64,000 nucleotides of DNA from JAUIIK01 sp963745675 (GCA_963745675.1 CAVUYM010000012.1:330558-394557); one strand, 5' to 3'. Numbered from the stretch's first letter, positions 27,164 to 35,981 are shown. Numbers and translations are program-made. Notes: generated by a model not told the origin, from the sequence alone.

Positions 27164-28051
27164 ATGTTGACATGGATCAGTGTCCCGCTTGGCATTCTCT
27201 TCATCCTCTTCGCGGTGCGGGACATCCTGCTGACGTTGATGACGGCGACGGGTCGAGGCGCTATCAGTCGCTGGTTCATGGCGTTGGCCTGGCGGGTGAT
27301 GCAACCGGTCATTCGGCGCTGGCGCCCCTATCGCGAACTGGCCGGACCGGTGACCTTTCTTGGCGTGATCGCTATCTGGACGACGATGATCGTCGTCGGC
27401 TGGGCGCTCATCTACTGGCCCTTCCTGCCTAATGATTTTCTCGTCGACTTCGGTCTCGATCTGGAACGTGACAGTCCCGGTAATTTTCTGACGGCGCTCT
27501 ACTTCTCGATGGTCGTTCTGGCGACGCTGGGCTTCGGGGATATCGTCCCGACCGGCGAGTGGCTGCGATTGCTCGTGCCAATGGAAGGGCTGGTTGGTTT
27601 CGGGCTGATCACTGCCGGTATCAGCTGGTTTCTGTCGATCTTCCCGGCACTGTCACGACGGCGCCGGCTGGCCCACCAGATCGCGCTGGTACGTGAAGCA
27701 GAAGAGGATGCGGTCGAGCATTGGAAACCAGATGCGGCGGCAGCGTTGCTGGACTCCTTCTCAACCCAGCTCATTGAAATCCGTAGCGACCAGATCCAGT
27801 TCCCGGTTATCTACTACTTTCGAGACGCCGATCCGAACGCTGAATTGGTGCCAAATCTACGCTATTTGCTGGATATCGCCAGCTGGGCGGAGGATGAAAA
27901 CAGAGAAATCGGCACCCCGCTGTACCTGCATCAACACATGCTGCGTCGCGCCGTCAATGACTACATCCAGATCATCACATCGCAATTCATCACGCTGGAG
28001 ACCGACGACTCTGAGGAGCTACTGGAAGCGCTAGCTCGTGAGCATGTTTGA
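27164..28051 (+). CDS. Two-pore-helix type potassium channel (Ion_trans_2)
   Basis: 295 residues. Two N-terminal hydrophobic segments (ISVPLGILFILFAVRDILL and FLGVIAIWTTMIVVGWALIYW) precede a pore region, ALYFSMVVLATLGFGDIVPTG. The filter is TLGFGD, a variant of the K+ filter TVGYGD. A last helix (GLITAGISWFLSIFPAL) leads to a cytosolic C-terminal domain of about 130 residues, rich in charged helices and with no obvious RCK nucleotide-binding motif. The ATG at 27164 is preceded by AAGGGG, better than the upstream in-frame ATG at 27128. It is closed by a strong terminator. It is probably a K+ or non-selective cation channel. Confidence 0.85.
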   Translation: MLTWISVPLGILFILFAVRDILLTLMTATGRGAISRWFMALAWRVMQPVIRRWRPYRELAGPVTFLGVIAIWTTMIVVGWALIYWPFLPNDFLVDFGLDLERDSPGNFLTALYFSMVVLATLGFGDIVPTGEWLRLLVPMEGLVGFGLITAGISWFLSIFPALSRRRRLAHQIALVREAEEDAVEHWKPDAAAALLDSFSTQLIEIRSDQIQFPVIYYFRDADPNAELVPNLRYLLDIASWAEDENREIGTPLYLHQHMLRRAVNDYIQIITSQFITLETDDSEELLEALAREHV

Positions 28052-28078
28052 GCGAAAGTTCGTCAACAGAGAAACGGA

Positions 28079-28107
28079 AGAGGGCCGCGAACTATTCGCG
28101 GCCCTCT
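28079..28107 (+). terminator. Hairpin terminator after the K+ channel gene
   Basis: A 12-bp perfect stem AGAGGGCCGCGA / TCGCGGCCCTCT with a 5-base loop, 28 bases after the channel stop codon. It may serve both strands, because the minus-strand micro-protein gene ends at 28135. The T-run is poor. Confidence 0.7.
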
Positions 28108-28134
28108 CCGAACACTGAGGTGATTAGCTTGTGA

Positions 28135-28206
28135 TTAGAACACAAACATAATCAGCAAGATGATGACGATGATTGTGAGCAGTCCTCCACCGATATAGAC
28201 GTTCAT
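28135..28206 (-). CDS. 23-residue membrane micro-protein
   Basis: The minus-strand frame runs ATG to TAA and encodes MNVYIGGGLLTIIVIILLIM followed by FVF, essentially one transmembrane helix. AAGGAAGG lies about 7 bases before the ATG, an excellent ribosome site that makes this more than a chance frame. It is the last gene of a minus-strand run of small stress or envelope genes (28267-29136). It resembles the very short single-helix proteins found beside DUF3309-like genes, but I know of no function. It is too short for most gene callers. Confidence 0.6.
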   Translation of the reverse strand: MNVYIGGGLLTIIVIILLIMFVF

Positions 28207-28266
28207 GTTGGTTCCTTCCTTCTACAATATTCCATTGCGCTGCTAGAGCGCCTAAGGTTTCACTAA

Positions 28267-28479
28267 CTACGGAGCAACCGTCGGCGCTATCTCGTTGATC
28301 GCTTCCTCTGCGCCCCTCAATTCGACCACGCCAAGCGCCCAGAGCAGGATGACGAAGAGGAATGCTGCCGCGACGACGCCGAGCGGGCTGACTCCCCAGC
28401 CGCGGCTATAGGGCCAGGCTGGTATTGCTGCGATGAGGGCAAAGAGCAGCACGATCAATAGAATTGCCCACAGGGTCAT
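28267..28479 (-). CDS. DUF3309-like small membrane protein
   Basis: 70 residues: helix 1 WAILLIVLLFALIAAIPAW, then the motif PYSRGWGVSPLG, then helix 2 VVAAAFLFVILLWALGVV and a short tail (ELRGAEEAINEIAPTVAP). The PxWPxSRxWG motif between two helices is the hallmark of DUF3309. A second member lies at 31819-31971. AGGAGG occurs just upstream of the start. The role is unknown. DUF3309 genes are often found among stress or envelope genes, as here. Confidence 0.75.
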   Translation of the reverse strand: MTLWAILLIVLLFALIAAIPAWPYSRGWGVSPLGVVAAAFLFVILLWALGVVELRGAEEAINEIAPTVAP

Positions 28480-28494
28480 GACTTCCTCCTCTCT

Positions 28495-28722
28495 TTACGG
28501 AGCCGCTGTCGGATTGACTGCGTCGCTCGCGCCACCGAGGTCAATGACCCCGCTTCCGAACGCCGCAACGATCAGGATGATGACGACCGCGATCAAGACG
28601 ATCCAGAGCAGTTGTGCCGTGAAGAAGCTGGCCGCTGCGGCGCCTTCTTCAGCTGCAACCTCACGCTCATACCGGGGCTCATCCTGTTCGACGTGTACGT
28701 GGATGTCCTGACGTTCTGACAT
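28495..28722 (-). CDS. Small single-pass membrane protein
   Basis: 75 residues. An acidic, His-containing N-terminus (MSERQDIHVHVEQDEPRYER) is followed by AAAASFFTAQLLWIVLIAVV and IILIVAAFG (one helix) and a tail ending DAVNPTAAP. That tail resembles the end (INEIAPTVAP) of the neighbouring 70-residue protein, so the two may be paralogous or act together. The gene lies 16 bases upstream of that gene in the same operon and has a GGAGTGA ribosome site. The function is unknown. Confidence 0.7.
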   Translation of the reverse strand: MSERQDIHVHVEQDEPRYEREVAAEEGAAAASFFTAQLLWIVLIAVVIILIVAAFGSGVIDLGGASDAVNPTAAP

Positions 28723-28755
28723 GGACTCACTCCTTCCCTCAATCCGCGCCGGTGT

Positions 28756-29136
28756 CTACTGCGACCAGTAGGGTTCCTGGCCGTAGTGGGCGTGAATGCT
28801 CTCGCCCCATGCGCGGTCGGCAACATCGGGCCAGTTGTCCTTGTCGAAGCCGGGCGCATCCTCCAGGGTCTGTCGACTGACATCGAGAATGAACTCATGA
28901 TTGGGCGGGTCCAGAGCCAGCGATTCCATCGGGACGGCAAAGTACTTGTCGCCCATACCGAGGAACCCACCGAACGAAACCACAGCGTAGGCGACCCGGT
29001 TATGATCCAGATCGATCATCAACTCTTCGATCTTGCCGAGGTCTTCGCCAGCGGTATTGCGGACTGAATCCCCAATGATGGTTGTTGCAGAGAGGACATG
29101 CGTGCGCAGTCTCGTCTGATCCGTTGTAGATGCCAT
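28756..29136 (-). CDS. PRC-barrel domain protein
   Basis: 126 residues with a single PRC-barrel: LSATTIIGDSVRNTAGEDLGKIEELMIDLDHNRVAYAVVSFGGFLGMGDKYFAVPMESL. Free-standing PRC-barrel proteins of this size are common in stress-linked operons and near photosynthetic or electron-transport genes. No catalytic residues are evident, and the barrel is thought to mediate binding. It is first in a minus-strand operon followed by two or three tiny membrane proteins, suggesting a membrane-associated stress role. That last step is inference. Confidence 0.85.
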   Translation of the reverse strand: MASTTDQTRLRTHVLSATTIIGDSVRNTAGEDLGKIEELMIDLDHNRVAYAVVSFGGFLGMGDKYFAVPMESLALDPPNHEFILDVSRQTLEDAPGFDKDNWPDVADRAWGESIHAHYGQEPYWSQ

Positions 29137-29427
29137 TGTCTCGTCTCGCTTTCTTGCTATTCATTGCTGCCGTGCTGCAATCCAGCGCGGCGTTTCGTAC
29201 ACCAAAAGAGTAGGGTAGGTACTTTGCCGATGATATGCATCGATACACAATGACGCGGTATACATCCGGGCACGACAGTGAAATGAATCATTATGTCGTT
29301 TGGAATTCGCCACCACAGCAGAGGTGGTTCTACTCTTGCTCAATTTGCGTAAACCTCCTGATGCTTCACGTCCGCCCGTTTGCTTCATTGGCAGGGCTAT
29401 ATGCGGTTGGAAACGAGGAGAGAGTAG

Positions 29428-29658
29428 TTGGCTGAAGTGCCGCTGACACCGCGTATGTTGAACATCCTTCGAACGGCTTCTCTCAATGGCCACAGCTGTT
29501 TCACTCCCGGAGACTTCTGTTACCGCTGGCAGACTGAAACAAGTGCAGGTGCGCCAGTTGAGATCCGGATTTGGCGCGATGAGGTAGGCCGAGAGATTGC
29601 TTTCGGCTGGTTGAGTGGCGATCACCTGCATATCGTTTCGAACGACGAATCGGAGTAG
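29428..29658 (+). CDS. GNAT-type protein, N-terminal part (frameshifted)
   Basis: 76 residues from a TTG start preceded by GAGGAGAG; a TAG stop directly before it rules out an earlier start. It contains PVEIRIWRDEVGREIAFGWLSGDHLHIVSND, which reads as the first strands of an acetyltransferase-like half-domain. The protein appears to continue in the frame of the next entry (RSSLVEEIIVWGERRLRAQG) after an indel at about 29650. Confidence 0.55.
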   Translation: MAEVPLTPRMLNILRTASLNGHSCFTPGDFCYRWQTETSAGAPVEIRIWRDEVGREIAFGWLSGDHLHIVSNDESE

Positions 29659-30289
29659 CCTGGTCGAAGAGATCATCGTTTGGGGCGAGCGTCGTCTACG
29701 GGCACAGGGTATCGAGCGCAATCTGCGCATCCCGATCGACGGGCGGGCGAGGGGTTGGCGGACGATCCTGACGCAAAAGGGCTATCAGCCTTCTGAACCT
29801 ACCCTCATCCAACGCTCCTGTTCGCTGGATGCGGTCACGAGCGCTCAGTCTTTGCCCGGCAATTACCGCCTCAGTCACGTCCAGAACGCAGCGCAGCTAA
29901 CTGGCTGGGCGACTGCATATGAAGACGCCTTCGCGCCGGAAGTGATGACCAGCGACATTCACCGGTCGGTTAGCCTGAGTCCTCTCTACCGGCCCGAACT
30001 TGACCTGATTGCGTGCAACGGGGATGGTGTGGTCGTGGCCTTTGCGTTGGCCTGGTTCGATCCCGAGTCGGCTTCCGGGACCTTCGAACCGGTCGGTTGC
30101 GTTCCCGCTCACCAGCGCAAGGGGCTCTCGCGAGCGTTGATGAGCGAAGGATTGCAGCGGCTGAAGCTGCTCGGGGCGCAACGCGCTTTCGTGACGACAA
30201 CACGCGGTCGCATAGCCGCGGGCAGTCTGTACGAATCAGTTGGGTTCCGTGTTGAAGCGAATTTCCAGACCTGGAGCAAACTCCTTTAG
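29615..30289 (+). CDS. GNAT family N-acetyltransferase
   Basis: From about 29660 the frame reads as a two-lobed GNAT protein: helix LVEEIIVWGERRLRAQGIER, then the substrate side, then the acetyl-CoA core, FEPVGCVPAHQRKGLSRALMSEGLQRLKLLGA (motif A, with QRKGLSRAL for the Q/RxxGxA loop) and ITTRGRIAAGSLYESVGF-like text (motif B). With the previous fragment it makes about 280 residues, fitting GNAT proteins with a degenerate first domain. The substrate is unknown. The last bases overlap the convergent regulator gene. Confidence 0.8.
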   Translation: MAITCISFRTTNRSSLVEEIIVWGERRLRAQGIERNLRIPIDGRARGWRTILTQKGYQPSEPTLIQRSCSLDAVTSAQSLPGNYRLSHVQNAAQLTGWATAYEDAFAPEVMTSDIHRSVSLSPLYRPELDLIACNGDGVVVAFALAWFDPESASGTFEPVGCVPAHQRKGLSRALMSEGLQRLKLLGAQRAFVTTTRGRIAAGSLYESVGFRVEANFQTWSKLL

Positions 30290-31564
30290 GAGTCCGTCTC
30301 CTTCACACGCGGCGGCAGCTCTGCCAGTACGACCGGTTCCTCGATGAATTCGCTGACTTCGTTTCCCGCTTCTTGCAAGCCCTCGATGACTGCATCGGAA
30401 GGTTCGTCTTCAATCGAGGTAGAGAAGAAGGCCATGAGGCCAATCACTGCTTCATCAAGCATCAACGGCACCATCAGCACAGAACGGATCTCGACGGCGT
30501 CGACGAGGCCCGCGAGCAGCGACTCAGGTTCTTGTTGGATATCAGTGACATAGATCGGATCACCCTGGCGGATCGACATCCCGCCAAATTCATCATCAAG
30601 CGGGATACTCAAACTGGCGATTGCTATCTGGAGGTTGTGAAAACTCTGCGGACTTGGCAATTTCCAAATCCCGCTCGATGCCAGACGATTTGTGCGTTCG
30701 TCCAGCAAAAAGACGTGCCCAATGGGCCAGCCCAGCCGCTCACAGAGAACGTGCAGCGCCCGCTCAACACCGTCCCGGACCGGTACCGTTGCCGTGGCGG
30801 CGAAGACCATTCCTCTTGGGTGAGCCAGCGTACTGATTTCTTGCATGTATTCGGCAGGCGCGAGTTGCTGGCGCTCGGGGTCGTCATCTCCCTTTTCACC
30901 ATTTTGCGCCTGTTGCATGCGTTGCCAGTGGGCATACCAGAGAGCCGCCTGGCCGCGGTCGCGCAGATCTAGCTTGCCCAGGATATTGTGAATGTGGTTC
31001 TTGACGGTGCCCTCTTGAATGAAGAGGGCTTCACCAATCTTGGCGTTGCTCTTGCCTTCAGCGGCCTCAGCGAGCACTTCCATCTCGCGGTCGGTGAGGT
31101 CGTGCTGGCCGTCGCCCGTCGTCAGCGGCGAGCCGAGTTCTGCCGAGAGCTGGATCATCTGTTTGATGACCAGGTTGGCTAATGTCGGGTCGATGACCGC
31201 TCCACCGCTATGGACGGTCTTCAGAATCCCGACCAGTTCCTGAAAGCTACTCGACCCTTCGACGTGACCAACGGCTCCCGCCTCTATATATGGAAGAACG
31301 TGTTGCGGAAATTCGGGCGCCTGAACGACAACGATGCGGACATCGGGGAACTGCTCATGCACGTCGCTGACGAAGTCGAGTGGAGGTTCCGGAAACTGGG
31401 CATCAAGCAAGATGATGTCCGAGATGCTTCGCAGCTGCGACAGTTGCTTCGCTTAGATCATTGCGGATCTTGGCGATTTCGATGTCATCCACAGAAGCCA
31501 GGGCCCGACTAAGAGAATCACCGAGCAATTGATTCGGCGTCACAATCGTTACCCTGATAGGCAT
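30286..31564 (-). CDS. REC-LuxR-GAF regulator (order unusual, one frameshift)
   Basis: The frame from ATG 31564 (MPIRVTIVTPNQLLGDSLSR) gives the first receiver strand. After an indel near 31440 the main frame (30286-31410) carries on with DIILLDAQFPEPPLDF. The receiver lacks the usual acidic pair and the conserved Lys (GHVEGSSS), so control by phosphorylation is doubtful. A LuxR HTH follows (DLTDREMEVLAEAAEGKSNA, then EGTVKNHIHNILGKL). The HTH is in the middle: about 150 residues of GAF domain (ALHVLCERLGWPIGHVFLLD..., VLMVPLMLDEAVIGLMAFF) come after it. Ligand-controlled DNA binding by the GAF domain is my inference. Confidence 0.8.
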
Positions 31565-31818
31565 TCCGCAACCTCCGCCAATGATTTTCCAGCCTTGGCA
31601 TGTCCAGAGGCTATGGAGTCAGTTCCGGGTTATTCCACGACTCGTCAAGCAAGGTTGGCCCCGCAAGCACATGATTCCACGTTATACCCCAGACTCCATC
31701 CCGTGTCTATGCAGAGATCGGTTGTGACTCCGAATTGTCTCCGAGACACTTAAGGTGTAGTCCATCGCACATTTGCGATCGATCTTTTCGATCGAATATG
31801 AACCTGAAAGAGAGAACA

Positions 31819-31971
31819 ATGGGCTTAATACTCGTCATTATTCTGGTGCTCTTGCTACTTGCCGTGATTCCAGCCTGGCCGCATAGCCGCAGTTGGGGTC
31901 CCGCGCCGGGTGGGCTTATCGGAACAATCCTCATCGTCGTTCTGATTCTCTGGCTTCTGGGTGTCCTGTAG
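31819..31971 (+). CDS. DUF3309 family membrane peptide
   Basis: 50 residues. GLILVIILVLLLLAVIPAWPH is followed by SRSWGPAPGGLIGTILIVVL and ILWLLGVL. Two helices flank the PAWPHSRSWG motif that defines DUF3309. GAAAGAGAG lies upstream of the ATG. It is a clear relative of the minus-strand gene at 28267. The function is unknown. An MgtC-like gene follows 47 bases downstream. Confidence 0.8.
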   Translation: MGLILVIILVLLLLAVIPAWPHSRSWGPAPGGLIGTILIVVLILWLLGVL

Positions 31972-32018
31972 CGTGACGCCTTGCCTTGATGGAGATAGAC
32001 GGCATCACGGCATCGTAG

Positions 32019-32456
32019 ATGACCGAAGTTGAAGGTCTCATCCGTATCGCGCTCGCGGTGATGTTTGGGGCCGCCATTGGTTTCGATCGAGAGGCCCATT
32101 CAGTCAGCGCCGGGTTGCGCACCCATATTCTGGTGGCGCTCGGCGCTGCAACCTTCACCGTGCTGGGTATCCAGATTGTGGATTCTCCGATGTTCGAATC
32201 GAGTAACGTGACTCTTGACCCCTCCAGGATCATCCAGGCGGCCATCACTGGCATCGGTTTCCTCGGCGGCGCGATCGTTTTTCGTGATGACGATCGCGCA
32301 CGCAATGTGACGACTGCTGCCGGAATCTGGGCTGTGACCGGAGTCGGCATCGCCGTTGGCCTCGGCTACTACGTGCTAGCCACTGGTGTCACCTTGCTCG
32401 TTCTTTCAGTCCTCTATCTCCTCAAGTTGCTAAAGCGACAGGCTGAAGATTGGTAA
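32019..32456 (+). CDS. MgtC/SapB family membrane protein
   Basis: 145 residues with about four membrane helices and the family motifs. AVMFGAAIGFDREAHSVSAGLRTHILVALGAA matches G.xIGxERE......AGLRTHxLVxxGA. IIQAAITGIGFLGGAIVFRDD is next, then VTTAAGIWAVTGVGIAVGLGYY. MgtC proteins help cells cope with low Mg2+ and with acid or intracellular stress, partly by acting on the ATP synthase. The soluble C-terminal domain of classic MgtC is missing, so this is the short SapB-like form. It is probably co-transcribed with the DUF3309 peptide. Confidence 0.88.
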   Translation: MTEVEGLIRIALAVMFGAAIGFDREAHSVSAGLRTHILVALGAATFTVLGIQIVDSPMFESSNVTLDPSRIIQAAITGIGFLGGAIVFRDDDRARNVTTAAGIWAVTGVGIAVGLGYYVLATGVTLLVLSVLYLLKLLKRQAEDW

Positions 32457-32541
32457 TCATTGCGACGAAGGCCTGTGAGTAACGTTGCTATACGCGCCCA
32501 TAGGGTGGCGCACATGCGAAGTGAACCTTCCACTCTGGATG

Positions 32542-33309
32542 CTATCCAGCCCGTTCGAGAACCAGTTGTAGCTCCATCGTCCCGTGGTCATCAACGGCTA
32601 GCGCGATACGCGTAGTAGGTGCGGTGATCCCGTAGTCGGCCAACTCTATTTCCAACGAACCGACGATTACGAGCGTCCCAGCGATATATTGAGCTTCCAT
32701 TGGAATCTCGACTGCCTGAGTGGTGCCGTGGAGGGTCAGGTCGCCGATCGCGACGACCGAATAGATCGCACCATCGGTCAGCTCGCCGCCGAGATCGATC
32801 GGCTGTGACAGAGCGAATGTCGCCGTCGGATAGCTAGCCGTCTCCAGCCCTCGATTCTGAAGCGTCCGATCGCGCCGGCTATCGTTGCTCGTCAGTTCCT
32901 GCAGATTTGCCTCGATCATCGCGCTCTCGACTGTTGGCCCAGAGATCGTGATGGTGCCAGTCACTGATGAGGTGCGCCCAACTGTCACCGTCGTGCCGAT
33001 TGTCGCCAGTTCTTCACCTATGCGATAGCCAACGAAGGTCTCTGAGCCAGCGGCAACCGTCCAGTTCGTAGTGGTTCCACTTTCGCTTGAATCAGCTCCC
33101 GCGCCGCTTGCATCGGTTTCGGCTGCGGTTGCCGCTCCGGTATCGCTTTCTGCCGTCGGAGTCCCGATCGAAGCGATTGCTTCCTGCAGCGATACTGGCG
33201 CTGGCGCATCGTTGTTCAGGAAGATCGCCCAAATCCCGACACTCGCCGCAACGATCAGGGCGCCAGCAATGACGATGGCGCCTATGACCTTACGTTGGGA
33301 CACGTTCAT
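32542..33309 (-). CDS. Membrane-anchored YceI-like protein
   Basis: 255 residues from ATG 33309 with GAGGA upstream; the longer open frame running back to 33540 crosses the operator and is not real. An N-terminal helix (VIGAIVIAGALIVAASVGIWAI) is followed by a Ser/Thr/Ala/Asp-rich linker. The YceI-like lipocalin fold runs from about 85: SETFVGYRIGEELATIGT..., TVGRTSSVTGTITISG, ELTSNDSRRDRTLQNRGLET, VAIGDLTLHGTTQAVEIPM. YceI proteins bind isoprenoid-type lipids. A three-unit 11-bp repeat at 33424-33453 lies upstream, suggesting control by the adjacent OmpR-type regulator. Confidence 0.85.
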   Translation of the reverse strand: MNVSQRKVIGAIVIAGALIVAASVGIWAIFLNNDAPAPVSLQEAIASIGTPTAESDTGAATAAETDASGAGADSSESGTTTNWTVAAGSETFVGYRIGEELATIGTTVTVGRTSSVTGTITISGPTVESAMIEANLQELTSNDSRRDRTLQNRGLETASYPTATFALSQPIDLGGELTDGAIYSVVAIGDLTLHGTTQAVEIPMEAQYIAGTLVIVGSLEIELADYGITAPTTRIALAVDDHGTMELQLVLERAG

Positions 33310-33355
33310 CTCGAGTTCCTCAGTTCCACCCGTAGGGGCTTGCTTCGATTTAATA

Positions 33356-33397
33356 GCGAGGCGGCCGGAGAAGGGGGATGCTCCCCGGCTGCCTCGC
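33356..33397 (-). terminator. Hairpin after the kinase gene, upstream of the YceI-like gene
   Basis: GCGAGGCGGCCGG and CCGGCTGCCTCGC pair over 13 positions with one G-T. On the minus strand TATTAAATCGAA follows. It could end transcripts from the regulator/kinase operon, or form a leader stem of the YceI-like gene. Confidence 0.45.
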
Positions 33398-33423
33398 CCT
33401 CTGTCATATAGAACCAACTGATA

Positions 33424-33453
33424 CTGAGAGTATTCTGAGAGTCGACTGAGTCT
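33424..33453. promoter_or_regulatory. Three-unit 11-bp direct repeat (OmpR-type operator) upstream of YceI-like gene
   Basis: CTGAGAGT begins at 33424 and 33435, and CTGAGTCT at 33446, each exactly 11 bp apart. OmpR-family dimers bind head-to-tail repeats with this spacing. The same half-site recurs at 35982, 36711 and 38099. Confidence 0.65.
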
Positions 33454-33636
33454 GACATCGGAATGGGCTGAAGCGTCAACTCGCACCTGAACCTCAACAG
33501 CTGTATAGCGGCGTTTCGGGACAAAAGAAGACAGACGCAAGATGACGCGGGGATAGAAGCCAAATTAGTGACGTGAGGGAAGTGGTTCGTCGTGGAGAAA
33601 TCGGCATCCCAGCGTGATTGCGCCTCTAGTGAAAGG

Positions 33637-35202
33637 CTAGTCTGCGAGCGACTTGGCCAGCTTGCGATCTGCTGCCTCATCATGACTTGAGGAGTCGGGG
33701 ACGAAGCGAGTCAGTTTGACGGTGAACGTAGCGCCCTCTCCGGGCTCTGTGTCCAGCTGAATCTCGCCGCCATGCGCTTCGACGATCGAGGTGACGATCG
33801 AGAGGCCAAGGCCGACACCACCGCTCGAGCGAGCGCGGGACGTATCGGCGCGATAGAAGCGGTCGAAGATTCGCTCAACGTCCTCGCCACCGATACCTGG
33901 CCCCTCATCGGCAACGGTCAAGCTGACGCTGTCGCCGAGCGAGCGCACAGTGACAGCGACTGGCGTGCCGGGCGGGGTATGGATCCGGGCGTTGGCCAGG
34001 AGATTCTCAGCGACCTGCTTGAGGCGGTCGGCGTCGCCGACAACCAGAGCCTCTTCATCATGTTCGTAGCTGATTGGCTGATTGGGAGCGCTGGCCTGGG
34101 CATCCATCACCGCGTCTGCCACGAGTTTGACCAGATCAACCGGCTCCGAACGCAGTGGACGGCCCTGATCGAGCCGGGCAAGCAGCAGCAGATCCTCGAC
34201 GAGATGGCCCATGCGCGTGCCTTCGGACTCGATGCGGCCCATCACCCGGGCTGTCTCCTTTGGCGTTGAGACGGCACCGCTGCGGTAGAGCTCGGCGTAG
34301 CCACGGATTGATGTCAACGGCGTTCGTAGCTCGTGCGACGCATCGGCAACGAACTGGCGCAGGCGGCGCTCGGATTCCTCCTTCGCTGCGAAGGAAGATT
34401 CGATGCGGCTGAGCATGGCGTTCAAGGCCCGCCCAAGCGAGCCGACCTCATTACGTTCGTCCTCGATGTCGACGCGCTGGGAGAGATCGCCGCCGGCAAT
34501 CAGGCCGGCCGTTTCAATCATCGAATCGATCGGGGCGAGAGATTGGCGAATGACGAACCAGACGAGCCCGGTCATCGTTAGCAGTACGAGGGCCCCAACG
34601 ACGGAGATGATGAGTGTGAGATTACGAATCGTCGCCTCAACGTCATCGAGCGGAATGGCAACAATACTAATATCGTTAACCGGATTGATCTGTGCCAGCA
34701 CCCGATAATCGAGATCTCCTTCAACCGCTTTTGCGGAGAAAATGTCGTTAGTCTTCGCCTCAAGCTCCTGGAAGTCATATCCGGATAGATCGGGGAGTGG
34801 GTCGGGGTCATCGACAAAGCCAGACGGCTGAACGTTGACCATGCGTCCGTCGCGCAGCACCGTCATGACAGCGGTGCTGCGTTTCACGATCTGTTCGTCA
34901 GCGGGATCAAGTGGGCCCCCGGACCCGCCATCCTCCGAGGGTGGAGACTGGTTGCCATTTTGCCCAGCCTGAGCTGGGAGATTGCCAGGCGATGCCTGAA
35001 GCCCGGGAGGTCGCAGGCCTTGATTGCGATTGCCGGCGGCATCTTTACCCTTGGTCTGCACGGCGAAAAGCGTGTCATCGACGCGATCAATCATCCCCGC
35101 CCGTGTCGAATGGACGGTTATGACGCCGGTAACGACAAAGGCGGCAGCGACCAGGATGCTGATGATGATAACCAGGCGTACCTTGATCGACACGGGCCTC
35201 AA
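33637..35202 (-). CDS. Membrane sensor histidine kinase (HAMP-HisKA-HATPase)
   Basis: 521 residues. TM1 at about 8-30 (LVIIISILVAAAFVVTGVIT), then an extracytoplasmic sensor of about 160 residues with a Gln/Asn/Gly/Pro-rich segment (LRPPGLQASPGNLPAQAGQN), TM2 at about 195-218, and HAMP. HisKA follows with FVADASHELRTPLTSIRGYAE (phospho-His), then HATPase with ENLLANARIHTP (N box), VADEGPGIG (G1), IFDRFYRAD and GGVGLGLSI (G2). All kinase motifs are present. It overlaps the regulator gene by 4 bases (ATGA). It probably senses an envelope signal and phosphorylates that regulator. Confidence 0.92.
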   Translation of the reverse strand: MRPVSIKVRLVIIISILVAAAFVVTGVITVHSTRAGMIDRVDDTLFAVQTKGKDAAGNRNQGLRPPGLQASPGNLPAQAGQNGNQSPPSEDGGSGGPLDPADEQIVKRSTAVMTVLRDGRMVNVQPSGFVDDPDPLPDLSGYDFQELEAKTNDIFSAKAVEGDLDYRVLAQINPVNDISIVAIPLDDVEATIRNLTLIISVVGALVLLTMTGLVWFVIRQSLAPIDSMIETAGLIAGGDLSQRVDIEDERNEVGSLGRALNAMLSRIESSFAAKEESERRLRQFVADASHELRTPLTSIRGYAELYRSGAVSTPKETARVMGRIESEGTRMGHLVEDLLLLARLDQGRPLRSEPVDLVKLVADAVMDAQASAPNQPISYEHDEEALVVGDADRLKQVAENLLANARIHTPPGTPVAVTVRSLGDSVSLTVADEGPGIGGEDVERIFDRFYRADTSRARSSGGVGLGLSIVTSIVEAHGGEIQLDTEPGEGATFTVKLTRFVPDSSSHDEAADRKLAKSLAD

Positions 35203-35964
35203 CTCTCGTTGACGCGTAATGAGTAGCCGACTCCACGAACGGTCTGAATAAGTTTGGGTTCCTGATCGTCGATCTTACGCCGGAGATAGCTGATATAGGT
35301 TTCGACGACGTTGGCATCTCCATCGAAATCGTACTGCCAGACGTGATCGAGAATCTGGAATTTTGAGACGACCCGTTCAGCATTGAGCATGAGATAGCGC
35401 AACAAGCGAAACTCGGTCGGCGATAAATGCACCAGCTGACCATTGCGCCAAACCCGGTGCGCCTCTTCATCGAGTTCAAGATCCTGATAGCTACGGCGGT
35501 TAGGGGCACTGTTGCTCGTCGCCTGCGTCCGCCACAGGACGGCACGGATACGTGCGACGAGTTCTTCGAGGCTGAAGGGTTTCGTCACATAGTCATCACC
35601 GCCGCGGGTGAACCCCCGAAGCTTGTCCTCATGCTCATCGCGTGCCGTTAGGAAGATGACTGGAACGTAGTCGTCGTTGGCGCGCAGGCGCTGACAGACC
35701 TCGAAACCGTCGAGGCCCGGCATCATGACATCGAGCAAGATCAGGTGTGGCATAAAGTGGGACGCCTCGGCCAGAGCCTCGCGTCCGTTCGACGCCGTCT
35801 GTACCTCGAAACCAATAAAGCGCAATGCTGTCGCCAGGAGATCTGGTTATCGACTCTTCGTCGTCGACCACCAGAATGCGCTGCTTGTCTTCCTCCAAGT
35901 TGTCAGTTGTCCTGGTTGCGCTTTCGGCCGCATTGAGCCATCGTCCCGTTCCATGTTCAATCAC
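35199..35964 (-). CDS. OmpR-family response regulator (frameshifted near 35845)
   Basis: The first receiver strand lies in the frame ending ...EEDKQRILVVDDEES. After an indel at about 35845 the main frame (35199-35825) continues LLATALRFIGFEVQTASNGREAL. The phospho-Asp is in LILLDVMMPGLDG, the Thr in VIFLTARDE and the Lys in DYVTKPF. The C-terminal winged helix is complete (LSPTEFRLLRYLMLNAERVV, VVETYISYLRRKID, VRGVGYSLR). The open frame begins at GTG 35964, but an operator repeat ends only 18 bases upstream of it, so an internal start such as TTG 35898 is possible. It is the likely binder of the CTGAGA repeats. Confidence 0.88.
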
Positions 35965-35981
35965 TATGAAACCATGTCTGC

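Noticed and set aside
32542..33540. Longer YceI-like frame with 77 extra N-terminal residues
   Set aside because: The extra part is low quality and runs across the terminator-like hairpin and the 11-bp operator repeats. ATG 33309 has a ribosome site and starts the membrane anchor directly.
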